The notes beneath the pieces were generated by a model. That model was not told where the DNA came from. It was given only the letters and a program-made list of their open reading frames with translations, and made no database searches. Below are positions 10,173-22,692 of a stretch of 64,000 bases of DNA, one piece after another; position 1 is the stretch's first letter, and the number at the start of each line of letters is the position of its first letter. Origin of the DNA: Utricularia gibba (Eukaryota; Streptophyta; Magnoliopsida; Lamiales; Lentibulariaceae); NCBI GenBank assembly GCA_002189035.1, contig NEEC01000017.1, forward strand, positions 806,001 to 870,000, written 5' to 3'. The translations under genes and the position numbers were made by a program.

Positions 10173-13100
10173 ATGGAATCGACTCCAGATGTTGCTTTAC
10201 CCGTTGCGCCGGAATTGAAAATCCATGGTAAGAGGCCGTTGCCGGAGGTGGAGGATGGGCATGTATCGGAGAGCTTGGCTCCGAAGAGGGTTAAAAGGAT
10301 GAATTCCGGCTTTGAAGAGGACGTGAAGAAGGTAGCCGAGATAGTGTTAGTTTTGTCGGCTTTGGGGAAAATGAGGGGAGGAAAAGGTCCGACCGATGTT
10401 GAAAAGGAATTGATGGAGACTGCCAGGAGTAGGTTAGCGAAGGCTTGCGAGGGTTTTACGCCCGGGGAGGTTTTTCCCAAGGACGCTTTTGGTGGGTTGA
10501 TAGAGGATTTGGGTCTTAATAAATTGAAGGATCAAAGGCTAGGTTTTCGTCCACAGAAGATATCCATTGCAGAAAAGTTGGCAGTTTCAATGAAAAAGGT
10601 CTGTCTTTTGACAAAGAAACTGGGTTTTAACTTTTCGATATATTTTTCTGTCCTCCCCATTTGATGCAACTTCATTCAATTTGAGATTCCTTACGTTATA
10701 TTACCAGATTAGATTGCCAAGTGATGAGTGGTGCGTATGCTGAATAAAATGCCAGTGATTCTGGAGCTTTTCCCATTTCTATTGAAACATGCTTAGTGTG
10801 TGGTATGTGCAACAATGATGAGCCATGACGAAAATTATGTCATCCCTTCTTTGTACTTTTTTGTTTGTTTGTTTGATTTCGGTGCTGGATCCTCATTGTC
10901 ATTTTTTTTATCAAATGATTCATCTCCGTCTGGGACGATTGTTATATTTGCCATTGCTGTTACTTCTGCTTCAACTGATTGTTATGATGATTTTTTTTCC
11001 CCTCATTGTTAGATGGCAAAAGCGGAAGAATTTGCTATTAGGTCTGCTCAGTCAACTCATCACCCAGAGAGTACTGTGCCTGCTGCTGAAGGTCGAAGTG
11101 AGTTGCATCCCATACGAACGTCAATATCAGATAAACCAATTCATGCGTCACTCTCCAGTGGAGGCTTGCAGCCTGGCCGTAACAGTAGTGTAAGCCCAGC
11201 ATCTCGTTCGTATCAGCTTCCCACCAGTGAGATTAGACCAATACCCTTGAGTGGAACAGCCCTTCCTAGAGATGATAGTTTGCACCTTAGATCAGACAGA
11301 AGATTCAGTGTTTCTACACATCCATCTCAGGCACAAGGTAAAAAAAATATTGATTTGCGTCTAAATGATTTTCTTTTTTTGTCAAGCATAGGATTTTTTT
11401 AGGTTGAGTGTATGCTAGTTAATTTTACTTGTATTCACTGATCGGCCGTAGATACCTCTAAATAGGGCTTGCTGTTCCTTTTTAGTCAACTTCTAGCCAC
11501 TCAAATTTCATGCTCCATGATGAAAAATTTCTTTTTAACGTAACAAGGCTTTTTTATAGCTTCTCATTATTTCTTTGGAAGATGTGCCCTGATGAAGAGC
11601 CATTTTGATACCCGTTCTATATCACTTGAGTTACACTAAGCCTCTATTATTTGCACAGCAGCAAACTACTCTGCTAACTCAGTGGCAAAAGCATCAACCT
11701 GGCAAGTGCAACATCATGCACCCGTGTCCTCAAATTTAGGATCTGATGTTAAAGTGCCTCTGCATAATGCTAGATCAGGATTTGTTCCTCAAACCACATC
11801 CAGAACATTTTCTGCTCAGACAATTGGAGGACTCCACCCACAAGGTGTTAGCCCTGTTCAGACGCTATCTTTGAGAAATACACATACTGAAATTGTGAAG
11901 ACTGTTCAGAAATTATTGAGGCCACAGGTTACTGAGAGCCCTACATGGGATCCACCTTCTAGAGATTATATGAACAAGGCTTTGACCTGCCAAATCTGCA
12001 TGTCCATGGCTACAGATGTGGATAGCATATTGATATGTGATGCTTGTGAGAAAGGGTATCATTATGCTAAATGCCTTGGCATGAAGGAGGTTCCAAGAGT
12101 AGAATGGCACTGCGCAAAATGCTTATCTTTGAGTAATGGCAAACCTTTACCTCCAAAATATGGCCGTGTCATGAGAAATGCTAATACAGATAAGATACCT
12201 TCAAATTCAGACACTGGACCAGCCTCCACAAGTATTCGGTCTGATGCTTCAGATGAGAAGGTCAGCCATCCAAGGGCATTCCTGAATGGTAGCATTGCAT
12301 TGGGGAGCAATAGTAATGTTGCTCTACATATCTCTGGGTCACCCCCCAGTGAGCCAAAGATGCTGGGGAGCACTAATTCATCTTTTGGTACTTCTCCTGA
12401 AAGTTTGAAGCCTTCCAATCCCATTGACACTTCAAGAACGTCTGTGGGTACACATTCGGATTCAAAACAGAATCCAACTGCAGAGGATGCCAATTTTGTT
12501 GATACATTAGTTGATGCTCCCAGTTGCCTTGAAACAAGCTCATTTGGGAAATCATGTGATGATTATGTCATGCTGGCAGACTCAAAAGACTCGCAGCAAA
12601 ATGATAGTGTTCCACATAAAGATAATGAAGACTTGCACAAATATCCTACTGAAAGTATCTTGAGTTCCAGCAATGTAAACCAGGACGTATCTTCTGTAAG
12701 TGAAACTCATGCAACCCATTGGATTGGTGAACCCATTCAAGTCTCTGGAGAAAATTATTTTTACGCATCTTGCTATATCAATGGGAATTCATATAGTGTC
12801 TCGGATCATGCTCTTATGCTCCTTGACAGTGGCAAGATTATCCCTGCAAAGATACAGGCATGTGTCATTTTTTTTTTGCTAGTTTTTTCATTCATCTTAA
12901 ATTGCGTGTGTTGATGATTTTTTTTTTTTTTTTTTATCAAACGCATTTACTTACTGTGCATAACGTAAAGAGGGAATATCTTCTTCGCAAGGAGCTGTGC
13001 CTGTTAACCAAATGGTTAAATTGCAGGCTTTTTGGGAAGATAAAACCAATGCAACGAATTGGGTCACTGCAAACCAGTGCTACTTTCCAGATGATTTTCC

Positions 13101-13653
13101 AGAATCTGTTGGACGTCCATGTGGCTTAGAAAACAATGAGGTCCGTTTCCATTTCATATTTTTGGAGTATTCATTCATTCAAGCTTTGTCTAGTAATAAA
13201 AATGCAAAACAAGGAAATCTACGTCGGTTTAAGGCTTTTGGAATAACTTCTGCTGCAGGTTTGTGAATCCACCCATAGTCATTCCTTCCCGATTAGTTCG
13301 ATATGTGGCCCTTGTCTTGTCCTTCCTCCTAGAAAATTTTCGGAAGAGAGTGAGCAGAGAGCTCGTCTGGTGGAACAGCCCATCGGTCATTTGCCTCCAC
13401 TTTATCTCTGCAAGTAAGCTTGTTGTGACATGGTTCCTCGCTTCCCCCCTGCATTTTCTCAAAAAAAGCTCACTTTTGGATAGTTTTTGCTGAGTTTTAT
13501 CGACAGAGCAAAGTTGGGTTTTTTCGTGCAAATATTGATGGGGTGTGTGTATCCAATAGGGATCATTCTCTCTACTGACTATACGGTTTTCTTCCAACTG
13601 GCAGATGGGTATACGATGAAGGAAAAGGACTCTTCAGGGATGCTTCCTTATGA
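10173..13653 (+). CDS. PHD-finger protein with C-terminal BAH-like region
   Basis: Putative chromatin reader of 755 residues. Exons: 10173-10598, 11013-11337, 11659-12857, 13027-13140, 13259-13413, 13605-13653; total 2268 nt, in frame. The N-terminus is a helical, charged region (DVKKVAEIVLVLSALGKMRG). A Ser/Thr-rich linker follows. A canonical PHD finger then reads CQICMSMATD...CDACEKGYHYAKCLG...WHCAKC, with Cys4-His-Cys3 spacing. The last third (WIGEPIQVSGENYFYASCYI to PPLYLCKWVYDEGKGLFRDA) looks like a BAH-type fold. The closest family I recall is Arabidopsis At3g20280. The intron after 12857 needs a GC donor, and exon 3 begins at a tandem CAGCAG acceptor. Histone specificity cannot be told from sequence. 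Confidence 0.85.
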
Positions 13654-14556
13654 GAAGGGAACTGGCACTTCCATGTAGTTAGGTGCGTAATTCACATTGT
13701 TCGTATACTTGGAACAAAGTGTTTAATCAAAACTGCTTCTGGTTCAAAGTACTCTCCGTCTGGTTACTGTACGAGTATGCATGAAGAACTCCTGTATCTG
13801 TGGATTTCGCATTGAAAATCCCCCCCGTGTGATTACTCCACTAGTAGGTTGTTGCTGCAGAATAGCCCTTGAATTTGGCTTTTGTATGCAAAGTAGTTGT
13901 GACTGTGCGCGTTTGAGACGGGAGTCAAGAGTTTGTCTAAAACGCGAATGATCATCAGAGGATTTCCAATACGAAGGATTTGAAATTGTACTCCAGAGGA
14001 TTTAACAATCCTACGATCATCTTAGGAGTCGATATGCAGTAGTTAAGCCTCAAAAGATACAAACATCTAAAGGGGAACCGTGGAACTATCCATGGTGTGC
14101 TTGGAAGAGGCTCAGTTGCAGAAATGTGAGATGGGGCAGCCTCCTGGTTCATGGGAGAGAGCTCCCATTGGTTTGCGGTCCAATGGCTTTGTTTGTGCTA
14201 AGTTGGCTGGCTGGCTGGACTTGGGGATGCTGCAACAAGATGGTTTCCTGCTCTCTGTTCATCGATTCATGAAACCTTACGGGGACTTGACTCCATCACA
14301 GACGGATGGTCAATGGTGGCTCTTCTCCTCTTCCCAGGAACGAGTTTCAGTGACCAGAGCTGCACAGAAGAGAAGGAAAAGAATCGGTCGTTGCCTAAAG
14401 TCTTTCAACAACTGTATACGCTACCCACGATTCACGCACTTGTATGAGAAAGAAAAAACCTGCCTTTTTCACATTTCAACAACTGTCCGCCATTGATAAA
14501 CCCCACTGGTAGCTGAATTGGGCGGCGGAGCCCTAATTGCGACTGCGAAGGGAGGA
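13654..14556. other. Intergenic: PHD 3' UTR and protease promoter
   Basis: An ORF at 14080-14496 (plus) has no domain, no splice-consistent extension and a random-looking composition, so I do not call it. A short TGGC repeat lies at about 14203-14217. Otherwise nothing is recognised. Confidence 0.4.
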
Positions 14557-15045
14557 ATGGAGAAACTGCGAGAGATATCTCCGTTTGTGAAAGAGGCGTT
14601 TCAAAAAACCCTCCGGGTTGCTGAATTCCTCTGCTCCCTCCACGTCGCCGACACCTATCTCTGCTCCATCGCGAAGCTCGTTGGTCCAAGCATGCTCCCG
14701 ACGTTCAATCACGGTACCATTGCTCTGACGGAGAGGATTTCCGGCCGTCGGGGGAAGATCGAGGTCGGAGACGTGGTCCTGATTCGCAGCCCTGAAAACC
14801 CTAGAAAAGTGATCACGAAGAGGATAAAGGGCATGGAAGGGGACACGGTTTCTTACCTCAGGGAGAATGGGGAGACGCAGAGGGTCGTGGTGCCGGAAGG
14901 GCATGTCTGGATCGAAGGTGACAATTTGGCGATGAGCAGAGATTCAAGGATCTATGGTCCTGTTCCTTCTGCTCTTCTGCATTCAAGACTTTTCATGGTG
15001 GTTTGGCCCCCTGAAGATTTCAAGTTTATCAGCAAAGCTCACTGA
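14557..15045 (+). CDS. IMP1: Mitochondrial inner membrane protease subunit 1 (signal peptidase I family)
   Basis: Single-exon ORF of 162 residues, serine peptidase S26. IMP1 with IMP2 removes sorting peptides from proteins delivered to the mitochondrial intermembrane space. Box B is GPSMLPTF with nucleophile S45. Box D is VITKRIKG with general base K88. Box E is GDNLAMSRDSRIYGPV. An N-terminal hydrophobic stretch at about residues 20-42 could anchor the protein in the inner membrane. The ATG at 14557 gives the normal family length. A longer reading frame opens upstream but lacks an ATG. Homologues I recall usually carry introns, so the uninterrupted frame is worth noting. Confidence 0.9.
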   Translation: MEKLREISPFVKEAFQKTLRVAEFLCSLHVADTYLCSIAKLVGPSMLPTFNHGTIALTERISGRRGKIEVGDVVLIRSPENPRKVITKRIKGMEGDTVSYLRENGETQRVVVPEGHVWIEGDNLAMSRDSRIYGPVPSALLHSRLFMVVWPPEDFKFISKAH

Positions 15046-17308
15046 CTTTCTTGCTTCCTTCAACTGTTGTTACCATAAGAACATTGCTGCCTGAATCAAG
15101 TTCCCAACTTCTTGCTCACCAACATAAACATACATACCGTGATCACCTGCAACGTTGGACTACAGCCGCTGTCCGATTAGAACTGGATAAAGATGGAGTC
15201 TTGAAGGGGAATTTTTTCAAGAGTACGAGGATGAAAATGAAGCCATCATCACCCTTCCCTCGAATTCTCTTCAAAACGCAGACAGCTGAACCATGGACTA
15301 CGGTCCAGCCTCAGCAACAAATGACCATTTGGAGCCTGTTTTCTGAATCAAATCCAATCTTTTAGCAAAACACGGAGCTTCTTCTCTCAACCACTGAAAG
15401 CATGCATCGAAGATTCAGTTCACACAAACACAATTTCAGGAGAATATAACTCATAATCAGACGAAGAAGCACAGCTGAGCTTTGAAAGGAGCAGATGACT
15501 CCTGCTGCTTGTGTGATTCTGGGCCGCTCAGTTTATTTTACAGGCCCACTACGAGCCCTTGGCCCAGCATTCGTAAACCACATCCTTTTATTAAAGTCTT
15601 TCACATTGTTTTGAAAAACATTTTAAATTTATTTTTATTTTTAGAAAAGTAAAAAATGGAAATAGAATTCAAAGGAATTTGATAACCCATTTTTATTTTT
15701 AATTTATATTCACTATAAATTGACAAATACTTCTTAGTATAATTAAAACTATTTTCAAATATTTGGTGGAATATAAAAGGCTAATTTGTAGTAAATAACA
15801 TGAAAATTTGATGAGTAGTAGTAGTATTTAATCTCACAGATTAAATATATTTGAATTTTTTATTCTATATAAAAATTATAATAAAAACATAATTCATCTT
15901 TACAATAGGTTATATTAATCATATGGTATGAAATATATTATTATCCCTCTACTCCAAAAAGAATATTTTATTCATCCACTGATTTCATTTATACGACTAA
16001 TTTTTTTTTTTAAAAAACCAATCTTTCTTTAAATAACAAAATATACATCACATTTTATTAGATCTTTTATTTGTATACAAACGAATATCATCATATCTAA
16101 TTTTCAACGAATTCATTCGAAAATGTCGGATTAGATTTTTTATTAATATAAAATATTCCTAAAATTGTTCGAAATTAGGTCATTTTCACAACTACTCACA
16201 TTTAAAACAAAAAGGGAGAAAATAGTTTTTTTTAGGGAAAAAAAGGGGGGGAGGGGCCGACACATGGGCCACGTGATATAATAACTGTCCGTCCCTTATC
16301 GGTGTCGAAATCTTGCGGCCCACATGGATTCTAGGCAGGAGGAGGTGGGACCCATTGCCGCGGATTCCGGTCTCGGCTTCTCATAAATCCTCCCTCGCAT
16401 TCCCATCCATTTTTAATAAATTTTAGAATTAAAATATAGTTTATAAATACTCTTTTGAGATTTATAAAAATGTTTTCTAATATTTTAATACTATCCATAC
16501 TATAAAAATCAATTTATACTATTTATAAAAGTAGATTTTATTAATTTAACATCTATTATTTTGATGTATATAATCCGTAATATTCAATAACTGACATTAT
16601 TAGTCTTTAATTGGACAAAATTTTGACGAAATTAGTACTCAACTAATGATTCTAATTTATTGAATATTAGAGAACTAACTATATTAAGTATTCAAATAGT
16701 AAAAAAATTATAAATACTTAAAATATAAAAATCTATTATGCCAAGCTATAAATGGAAAAGGAAAGATGTAAGGAGCAGGCAGCCCCGGGCTTTTGTTTGT
16801 GCGCCCAAGTCTGTTTGTTCCTTACAAGGTGTGGTGTGGTCTGAATGAAGAATAATGCATCGCCTCCCGGGGTTCTTTCTTTTTTATTCCCTCTGGTACT
16901 GACGCCATCCACAGTACACATCAACTCTCAGGAAAAAGAAAAAAAACAAGGGGGGAGGAGGGGAGGGGGAAACAGCAGTAGCAGATACAACACGAATCTA
17001 GAAGGAAGGAAGGAAGATGGAACAAGCCAAAGAATGCAAAAATGGGGTTCTGTTGAAGAGCAAGGAGGCAGCACCTGGGGGGATGATCCTCCGTCCTGGC
17101 CGCTCTGATCTGGAGGGACTCAAACAAAACAAACCTCGTGTCTTCACCGGAAACTCGCCATTCTTGCCCGGAAACATTCATTCCTGTTAGCCCGACCCGA
17201 CCACGAGTCGGGGTACATGTTTATAGAATCCATAGCGATACAGATGCGGTTCACAATCCACACGTTTCCCAATTCCTATGCTACTCTTGAGAAAAAAACT
17301 GGAATAGC
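15046..17308. other. AT-rich intergenic DNA between IMP1 and the RNP gene
   Basis: The left part (15046 to about 15600) should include the IMP1 3' UTR. It holds a cluster of GGCCCA/TGGGCC words at 15518-15565. From 15600 to 16740 the sequence is over 70 percent A+T with poly(A/T) runs and no ORF. GGCCACGTGA lies near 16268. 16850-17308 is probably the RNP 3' UTR, on the minus strand. No gene is supported. Confidence 0.45.
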
Positions 17309-19124
17309 CTAAGCAGCTACCCCTGGAGGAGGAAAACACAGGCAAGTTCAGTTTTGTTGCAGAATTTGATATTCGAAAGCTTCTGGTGCTAGTGTGTAGC
17401 TTCTGTCAATGGAAAAGCATTCAGATCAGCCCACACATGTATGTATGTATGTATCTATGCATAAACTTGTGTTGCGCTCTGCACTAGATGGACGACAGGG
17501 GGTTGCATATTAATTACCTCTACTGGATTGTCTATTTGGAACATCGTAGCCTACTCCATAATCATCGGACTCGCTCGAAGCAGCATTTTCAGAATTGCCA
17601 AGCCCGAAGCCAGCGAAGGAAGCAGACCTTCCAAGGGCGGTAGATGTGGTTTGCCAAGTACGATCGCCGTAGATAGAGCCGGAGCCACCAGCACCATGGT
17701 AGAAATCCCCGTATGGTGGCTCGTATTCTCTGCTTATGTTAGCAAATGAAGATGATGTGGTGACACCATTTCCACTGTTCCTCCCAAATCCTGTGCCTCC
17801 CAAGTTGTAGCTGTTTTCCCCGCCTCCAAAACCACCATTGAAGCCTGAAGAGCTCACTCCAAGCGAGGAAGCGATAGGAGAAGTGCCCCAGTTGGCTCCT
17901 ACGTTTCCAAACACTCCAAAATTCCCATTTCCAGAACCAAGGTATGAATTGAAGCCGGAGTTACTAGATGAAGTGCTGAGACCACCATTTTCCCACATAC
18001 TCCTTGGCGCTATAGTGATAGAACCCCTTGTGCTATTTGTAGTGTAACCAATAGGAGTACTGTAACGGCCCTGGTTGCTACTGATGTAAGGATTCAGGAC
18101 ACGGCCAAAGCCAATATTGTTGCTAATGTTTGCACCCCCTCCAAAGCCAACATTCAATCCTTGGTCCATATTCACACCCACCCCAAAACCAGGAGAACTG
18201 AAAGGTGATAAACCACCACGACTACTTGATAGGGGACTGTATCTACCATCCATTCTGACTCCATATCCTCCAAATGAGCTCATATTATATCCCTGGGGAT
18301 AGTTACTTAGGAAGTTGTTGGTACGGCCAAAGCCATAATTGCAACTGAGAACAGGGCTTCGGCTGGGGCCAGGAGACAATTCTTTAGGTACAGCTCTCTT
18401 TACCTCTACCATTTTACCATTTAACTCATGAAATGTCTTGTGTAACACCCTGTCCACAGCATCCTCTGAATCATAAGTTATAAAACCAAAACCTCTAGGC
18501 CTTTGGGTGTTATGGTCATACATCACGACAACGTCTGTTATCATGCCAAACTGATTGAAGTAGTTTTTAAAGTCATTTTCAGTGACCGTGGAGGGCAATC
18601 CCCCGACAAAAATCTTTTTAGTTCGACTAGGTACTGGTGATCCCTGAATGCTGCCACTGATTCGGTTCATCAGGTGCTGATCGTCCCTTGGAACAGCTTT
18701 CTTGGCTTCCACCTGGAAGAAACAACAGCAAAAATTTCAAAAAATGACTCAAGGCACAAGCACATTATCCTTAAAAAAACCCATCCACATCTAATGCAAA
18801 ACAAAGAAAAAAGGAACAAACTTCAGCATCCTCACTCATACCACTTGCAGCTACAGAGGCTCCAAGGAAGTCATTTCTAGATCATTAGGCTAAAAGACTT
18901 ACAGTTCGTCCATCAATTGTGTGCTTCTCCTTTACCACTTGTTCAGCAACAGCAGGATCAGCAAAGACAATAAAGCCAAATCCTCGAGCACGGCCTGTAG
19001 CGCGATCTCTCATGATCACAGCCTCTATTACTTCTCCATATACTCCGAAATACTCTTTGAGACGATCCTCGTTAGTGTCCCATGAAATCCCACCAATAAA
19101 AAGCTTCCCTTGATCCATTTCCAT
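17309..19124 (-). CDS. hnRNP-like RNA-binding protein, two RRMs and glycine-rich tail
   Basis: Plant hnRNP A/B (RNP1/musashi-like) protein, probably in nuclear RNA processing. Exons in gene order: 19124-18903, 18712-17518, 17322-17309; total 1431 nt, 476 residues. RRM1 covers about residues 6-78, with RNP2 LFIGGI and RNP1 RGFGFIVF. RRM2 starts near residue 105, with RNP2 IFVGGL and RNP1 RGFGFITY. The remainder is Gly/Ser/Asn/Phe-rich, low complexity and likely phase-separating. The last exon was assigned because reading through the donor at 17517 adds only one residue before a stop, whereas splicing to 17322 gives SSRGVAA, which matches the NRGIAA ending of family members. A leader intron in 19130-19750 is likely. 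Confidence 0.93.
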
Positions 19125-20579
19125 CTTCTATATAATGTTAACAAGCTCCCTAAGTTTGACACACTTCATTTGATCAAAGAAAAAAAAGTCAGGAAATAAT
19201 ATTGTACTCTTTAATACAAAAGTTAGCTTGATCATGAAGTTGCAAAACTAGAATCGGACGTAATCTAACGACCAAGCAACATGCTCTCATTGATTCAATC
19301 ACGAAACCACGCAGATCAAAGATGACCAATACAGAAACGAAAATACCAATTGGGAACAATCAAAAAGGCAGGTGTAACAGATCAAACCCGGGAAAACATA
19401 AATCCGACGACAAAAAACAAAAAAAAGGGGGGAAGAACAACAACTCACCCAGAAAAACAAGAGCCCAACAAAAATCAATTTTAGATATCAGCTGGGGAAT
19501 GTAGGATTCAATCTAAAATCATCGGATCCTCATGAGATTTGATTCAACTCACATAGACCTAAAAATCCAAATCAAGGGCGATACCCACAACCAGAAAAAT
19601 CCATAACAATCATCAAATGTTGGTTTCAATGCCTCACCATCAGGGTCGAAACGAAAATTAGGGTGAAATCAAGATCTAAATGAGGGAGCAATACACACAG
19701 AAAAGAGAAGGTACGCTCCCTTCTCTCCTTCTTTTCCTTCCCCTCCTCCTCCTTCACCTTCTCACCCCCAAAAGTCCTCCTCTTCCTTTTCCTGGTTTAT
19801 TCCACTTTTTTAACGAACACCCCAAAAACAAAACACACCAAAAATAAATCAGAAAACCAGCTGAATTCTCCCGAAAATCCATTTTATTTCACCCCCCCAG
19901 CCCAAGCCAAGATAAGGTGGTTGGCCTTCAACGTGCGATTGTTGGCAAAATGGACATCTCCGGCGCCAGAATTTGCCCTGTCCGAAATGAATGAAATATT
20001 CTTCTCAATTTTTTTGCAATAACAAAAGGTGAGCTGTAATTACCATAAAAACCCCACAATTATTTATTTATTTATTATTATGATTATTTTATTTACCGAT
20101 TGCTAAATAAAGTAAAGCAACATAATCCGGATTTGAGTTAATTGCAATTACCTTTTTGCCACTCGATAAAATTAGTTAAATAAATATAGAACATGGCATT
20201 TGGACCACATGTGACGTTATTGTCCCTCCCTCACACTTTCACTTTTGGGGATCCTAAAGACAAATATTGCCCCCAGGCGAACCAAGGAATTCGGCCTGTT
20301 TGCCTATTTATGATTTTAATGCACAAAATACTATGAAAATATTATTTTTTAAATAAAAATAATGTAATAAAATACATTTTTTATTTACACAAAACCAAAC
20401 AAGACTACTCTCCCTACGCCCCTAGCTGCTGTTTTAGGGTGAGTTGATGGGCCTGTTTTTGTTTATTACGAGTTGATGGGCCTACGCCCATTTGAAAATG
20501 GATCCGGGTCCCGGGTTTTGTGGCGGCTCCTGAGTCGGCGGAATTCCGGGTTAGGACCTGTGTATGGTATTCGCCGACG
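19125..20579. other. RNP leader/promoter and FRIGIDA-like promoter (divergent)
   Basis: The pyrimidine-rich block at 19705-19800 (A/G-rich in the sense of the RNP gene) looks like the transcribed leader of the minus-strand RNP gene. 19970-20400 is AT-rich with no ORF. A duplicated GAGTTGATGGGCCT lies at 20441 and 20470, just upstream of the FRIGIDA-like start. Confidence 0.45.
20441..20483 (+). promoter_or_regulatory. Duplicated site II element upstream of the FRIGIDA-like gene
   Basis: GAGTTGATGGGCCT occurs twice, at 20441-20454 and 20470-20483, each containing TGGGCC. TGGGCY site II elements bind TCP factors and mark promoters of growth-linked plant genes. The pair lies about 100 bases before the ATG. 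Confidence 0.5.
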
Positions 20580-22692
20580 ATGAATTTGAGGAGCTTGGAT
20601 TCGATCGAGGCGGCTCTGGGTATGGTTGATGGGAAGAAGAGGAGGCTGAAACGGGCCTTCGACGAGCTGCAGTCGCGCTCCCATTTGCTGTCCTCCTTCA
20701 GTATCAAATGGGAGGATATCGATCTTCACTTTAGGTCTCTTCATTCTGAGCTCCTTGCTCAGTTGGAGGTTATCCGGGGATCCGAAGCTTTTGGGAGTAA
20801 TAACCTCTTGCAATCGGAGAGTGTGGAGGATGCGTTTTCCGTAGCGTCTTCTGTTCCGGCCCCGCCGGAAATGAAGTCTCTTTGTGAGAAGATGGACGGA
20901 TTGGGGTTGCTGCAGTACCTAATCGACCGTCGGAAGGAAAGGGCTGAAGTTGGGGCTGAATTATTAGATGCGTTCAAGCATTCTCCGGACCCGGGTTCGA
21001 TGGTTTTGGATGCACTTGGTGGATTTTGGGATGGGAAGATGCAATTGAGGTCAGTCTGCGTGATACTGTTGGAGGACTTGATGAGGTCTGGATTGCAGAT
21101 TAAATCAGAGGCGAGGGAGCGTGCGATGGCTGTAGCAGCGGAGTGGAAAGTGAAATTGGGGATCGCAGATGATGGTACTGAGGGTGAGGAAGAGAAGGAG
21201 GGACCAGAAGAGCAGCTAGGGGAGTAGATGGGCTCGCTTATTTGCACCTGTTAGCCACCTACAAACTGATGAATGAAGGCATATATGATTTGAGTGAGCT
21301 GGCTGAGTGTGTTGTTCGGAGTCCCGGGTACCGGCAGATCGTTGAGCTGTGCCGTATCCTTGTTTTGGACTCGCAGATTCCTGGTAATCAATCACTTGTT
21401 TTACCTTGCTCTTGCATCAAGGATCATTAATTGGTTACTCTATGGCCAAAATTTTTACACTTTGGAGATGTAAACCATCAGCATGCTTAGATATCTGTTT
21501 ATTTTTTCTGCACCTTCAGTCTAAACAAATGAGATGTTGATGGCATCAATTCCTCTCAGATGTCATCCTGAGGCTTATCGGTATGGGCAAGCGGCTGCTA
21601 GCTCTCAAATTCATTTTTGAGTTCGGGCTTACTGATCAGTTCCCTCCAGTGCCTTTACTGAAAGCCTATGTACTGGATTGCCAGAAAGCTGCTCAAAAGT
21701 CTCGTAAGAGTGGGAAGAGTTCTAATCAGTCATTGGTGAGATTTCTGGTTTTCGAGCTTGATATATAAGATGCCGATACCATTTAATACCATCAAGGATA
21801 TAGCTTGTTATGATGGTGAAAGAAAAATCTGCCTCGTGGATTCATAGTCATGTTCCTTTTTTTTTTTTTGAAATTTTTTTTTTAACTACCGAAAGATACA
21901 TGGGCTCCAGCATGCTTTTGTTCTTTGCCGTCAGGTCCAATTATGACATTACTTTTTCCGATAGTGCGTGCACCTTGTCAGTGCTTTTGATTTCCTTAAA
22001 TCTTATCATGTATGTGAAGCAATGCTAAACATCATGTTAGTAGAATGCTCTACTCTGAAACTTGGGTTGCTCCGCTCCCCAAATTAAATGCTGAATGTAA
22101 GAGATATGGCAGCTGTGTGTGTGATTCACAGGATTTGCTGACACACATTTTTATGTAGAATGATGCAGCAGGAAGTGAGATCAGTACGTTGAAGACAGTG
22201 ATCAGGTGCATGGAGGATCATGGTCTGGAATCCCAGTACCCAAAAGATGAACTGATGGCACGTATAGACCGGCTGGAAATAGAAAAGGCTGCCCGGAAAA
22301 AGTCCCCATCCGGCGTTGCAGCACAGCCCAAGCATCTGGTAAAGAAACCCAAGCTCAATGGAAGGAAACAAGTGAAGAAAGCCAGCGGCCCATCTACTTC
22401 CATCCCCAAACGTCATGCTCCTGCCATCCTCCCTCCTCCACAGCATCTTTTTCCGCCAGGGACGCTTCTGCTGCCTGATCAGTCAGCTCCATACCTGGCT
22501 GGTGCCTACGGCGCCACCGCCCCTTTTGCCGCCGGTTCTGCAAATTTGGATCCATCTGCAGGCAAGTACAGGCTTCCAGGTGCTCACATTGTCTTTTCCG
22601 GGAGCAGAGGTCCATTTAACACCAACCCACATTCTGTAGAAACCAATGGGCACCTTGTTCAACATGACACAACATTAGGTTCTTCCGCATGA
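20580..22692 (+). CDS. FRIGIDA-like protein, reading frame broken by one base
   Basis: FRIGIDA family protein (Frigida domain, flowering-time and chromatin scaffold). Exons: 20580-21383, 21560-21735, 22159-22692. The frame from MNLRSLDSIEAALG runs to a TAG at about 21226, but the conserved continuation GVDGLAYLHLLATYKL is in another frame. The break falls in GGGG at 21219-21222. One more G restores a frame of 505 codons, and all later splice phases then fit exactly. Recognisable blocks: LCEKMDGLGLLQYLIDRRKE, YRQIVELCRILVLDSQIP, LLALKFIFEFGLTDQFPPVP and ESQYPKDELMARIDRLE. The C-terminus is Pro/Gly-rich. The break is either a recent null mutation or a consensus error; the clean downstream frame favours error. 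FRL subgroup not assigned. Confidence 0.85.

Noticed and set aside
14080-14496. 138-codon plus-strand ORF upstream of IMP1
   Set aside because: No domain, low-information composition, no splice-consistent extension; probably chance.
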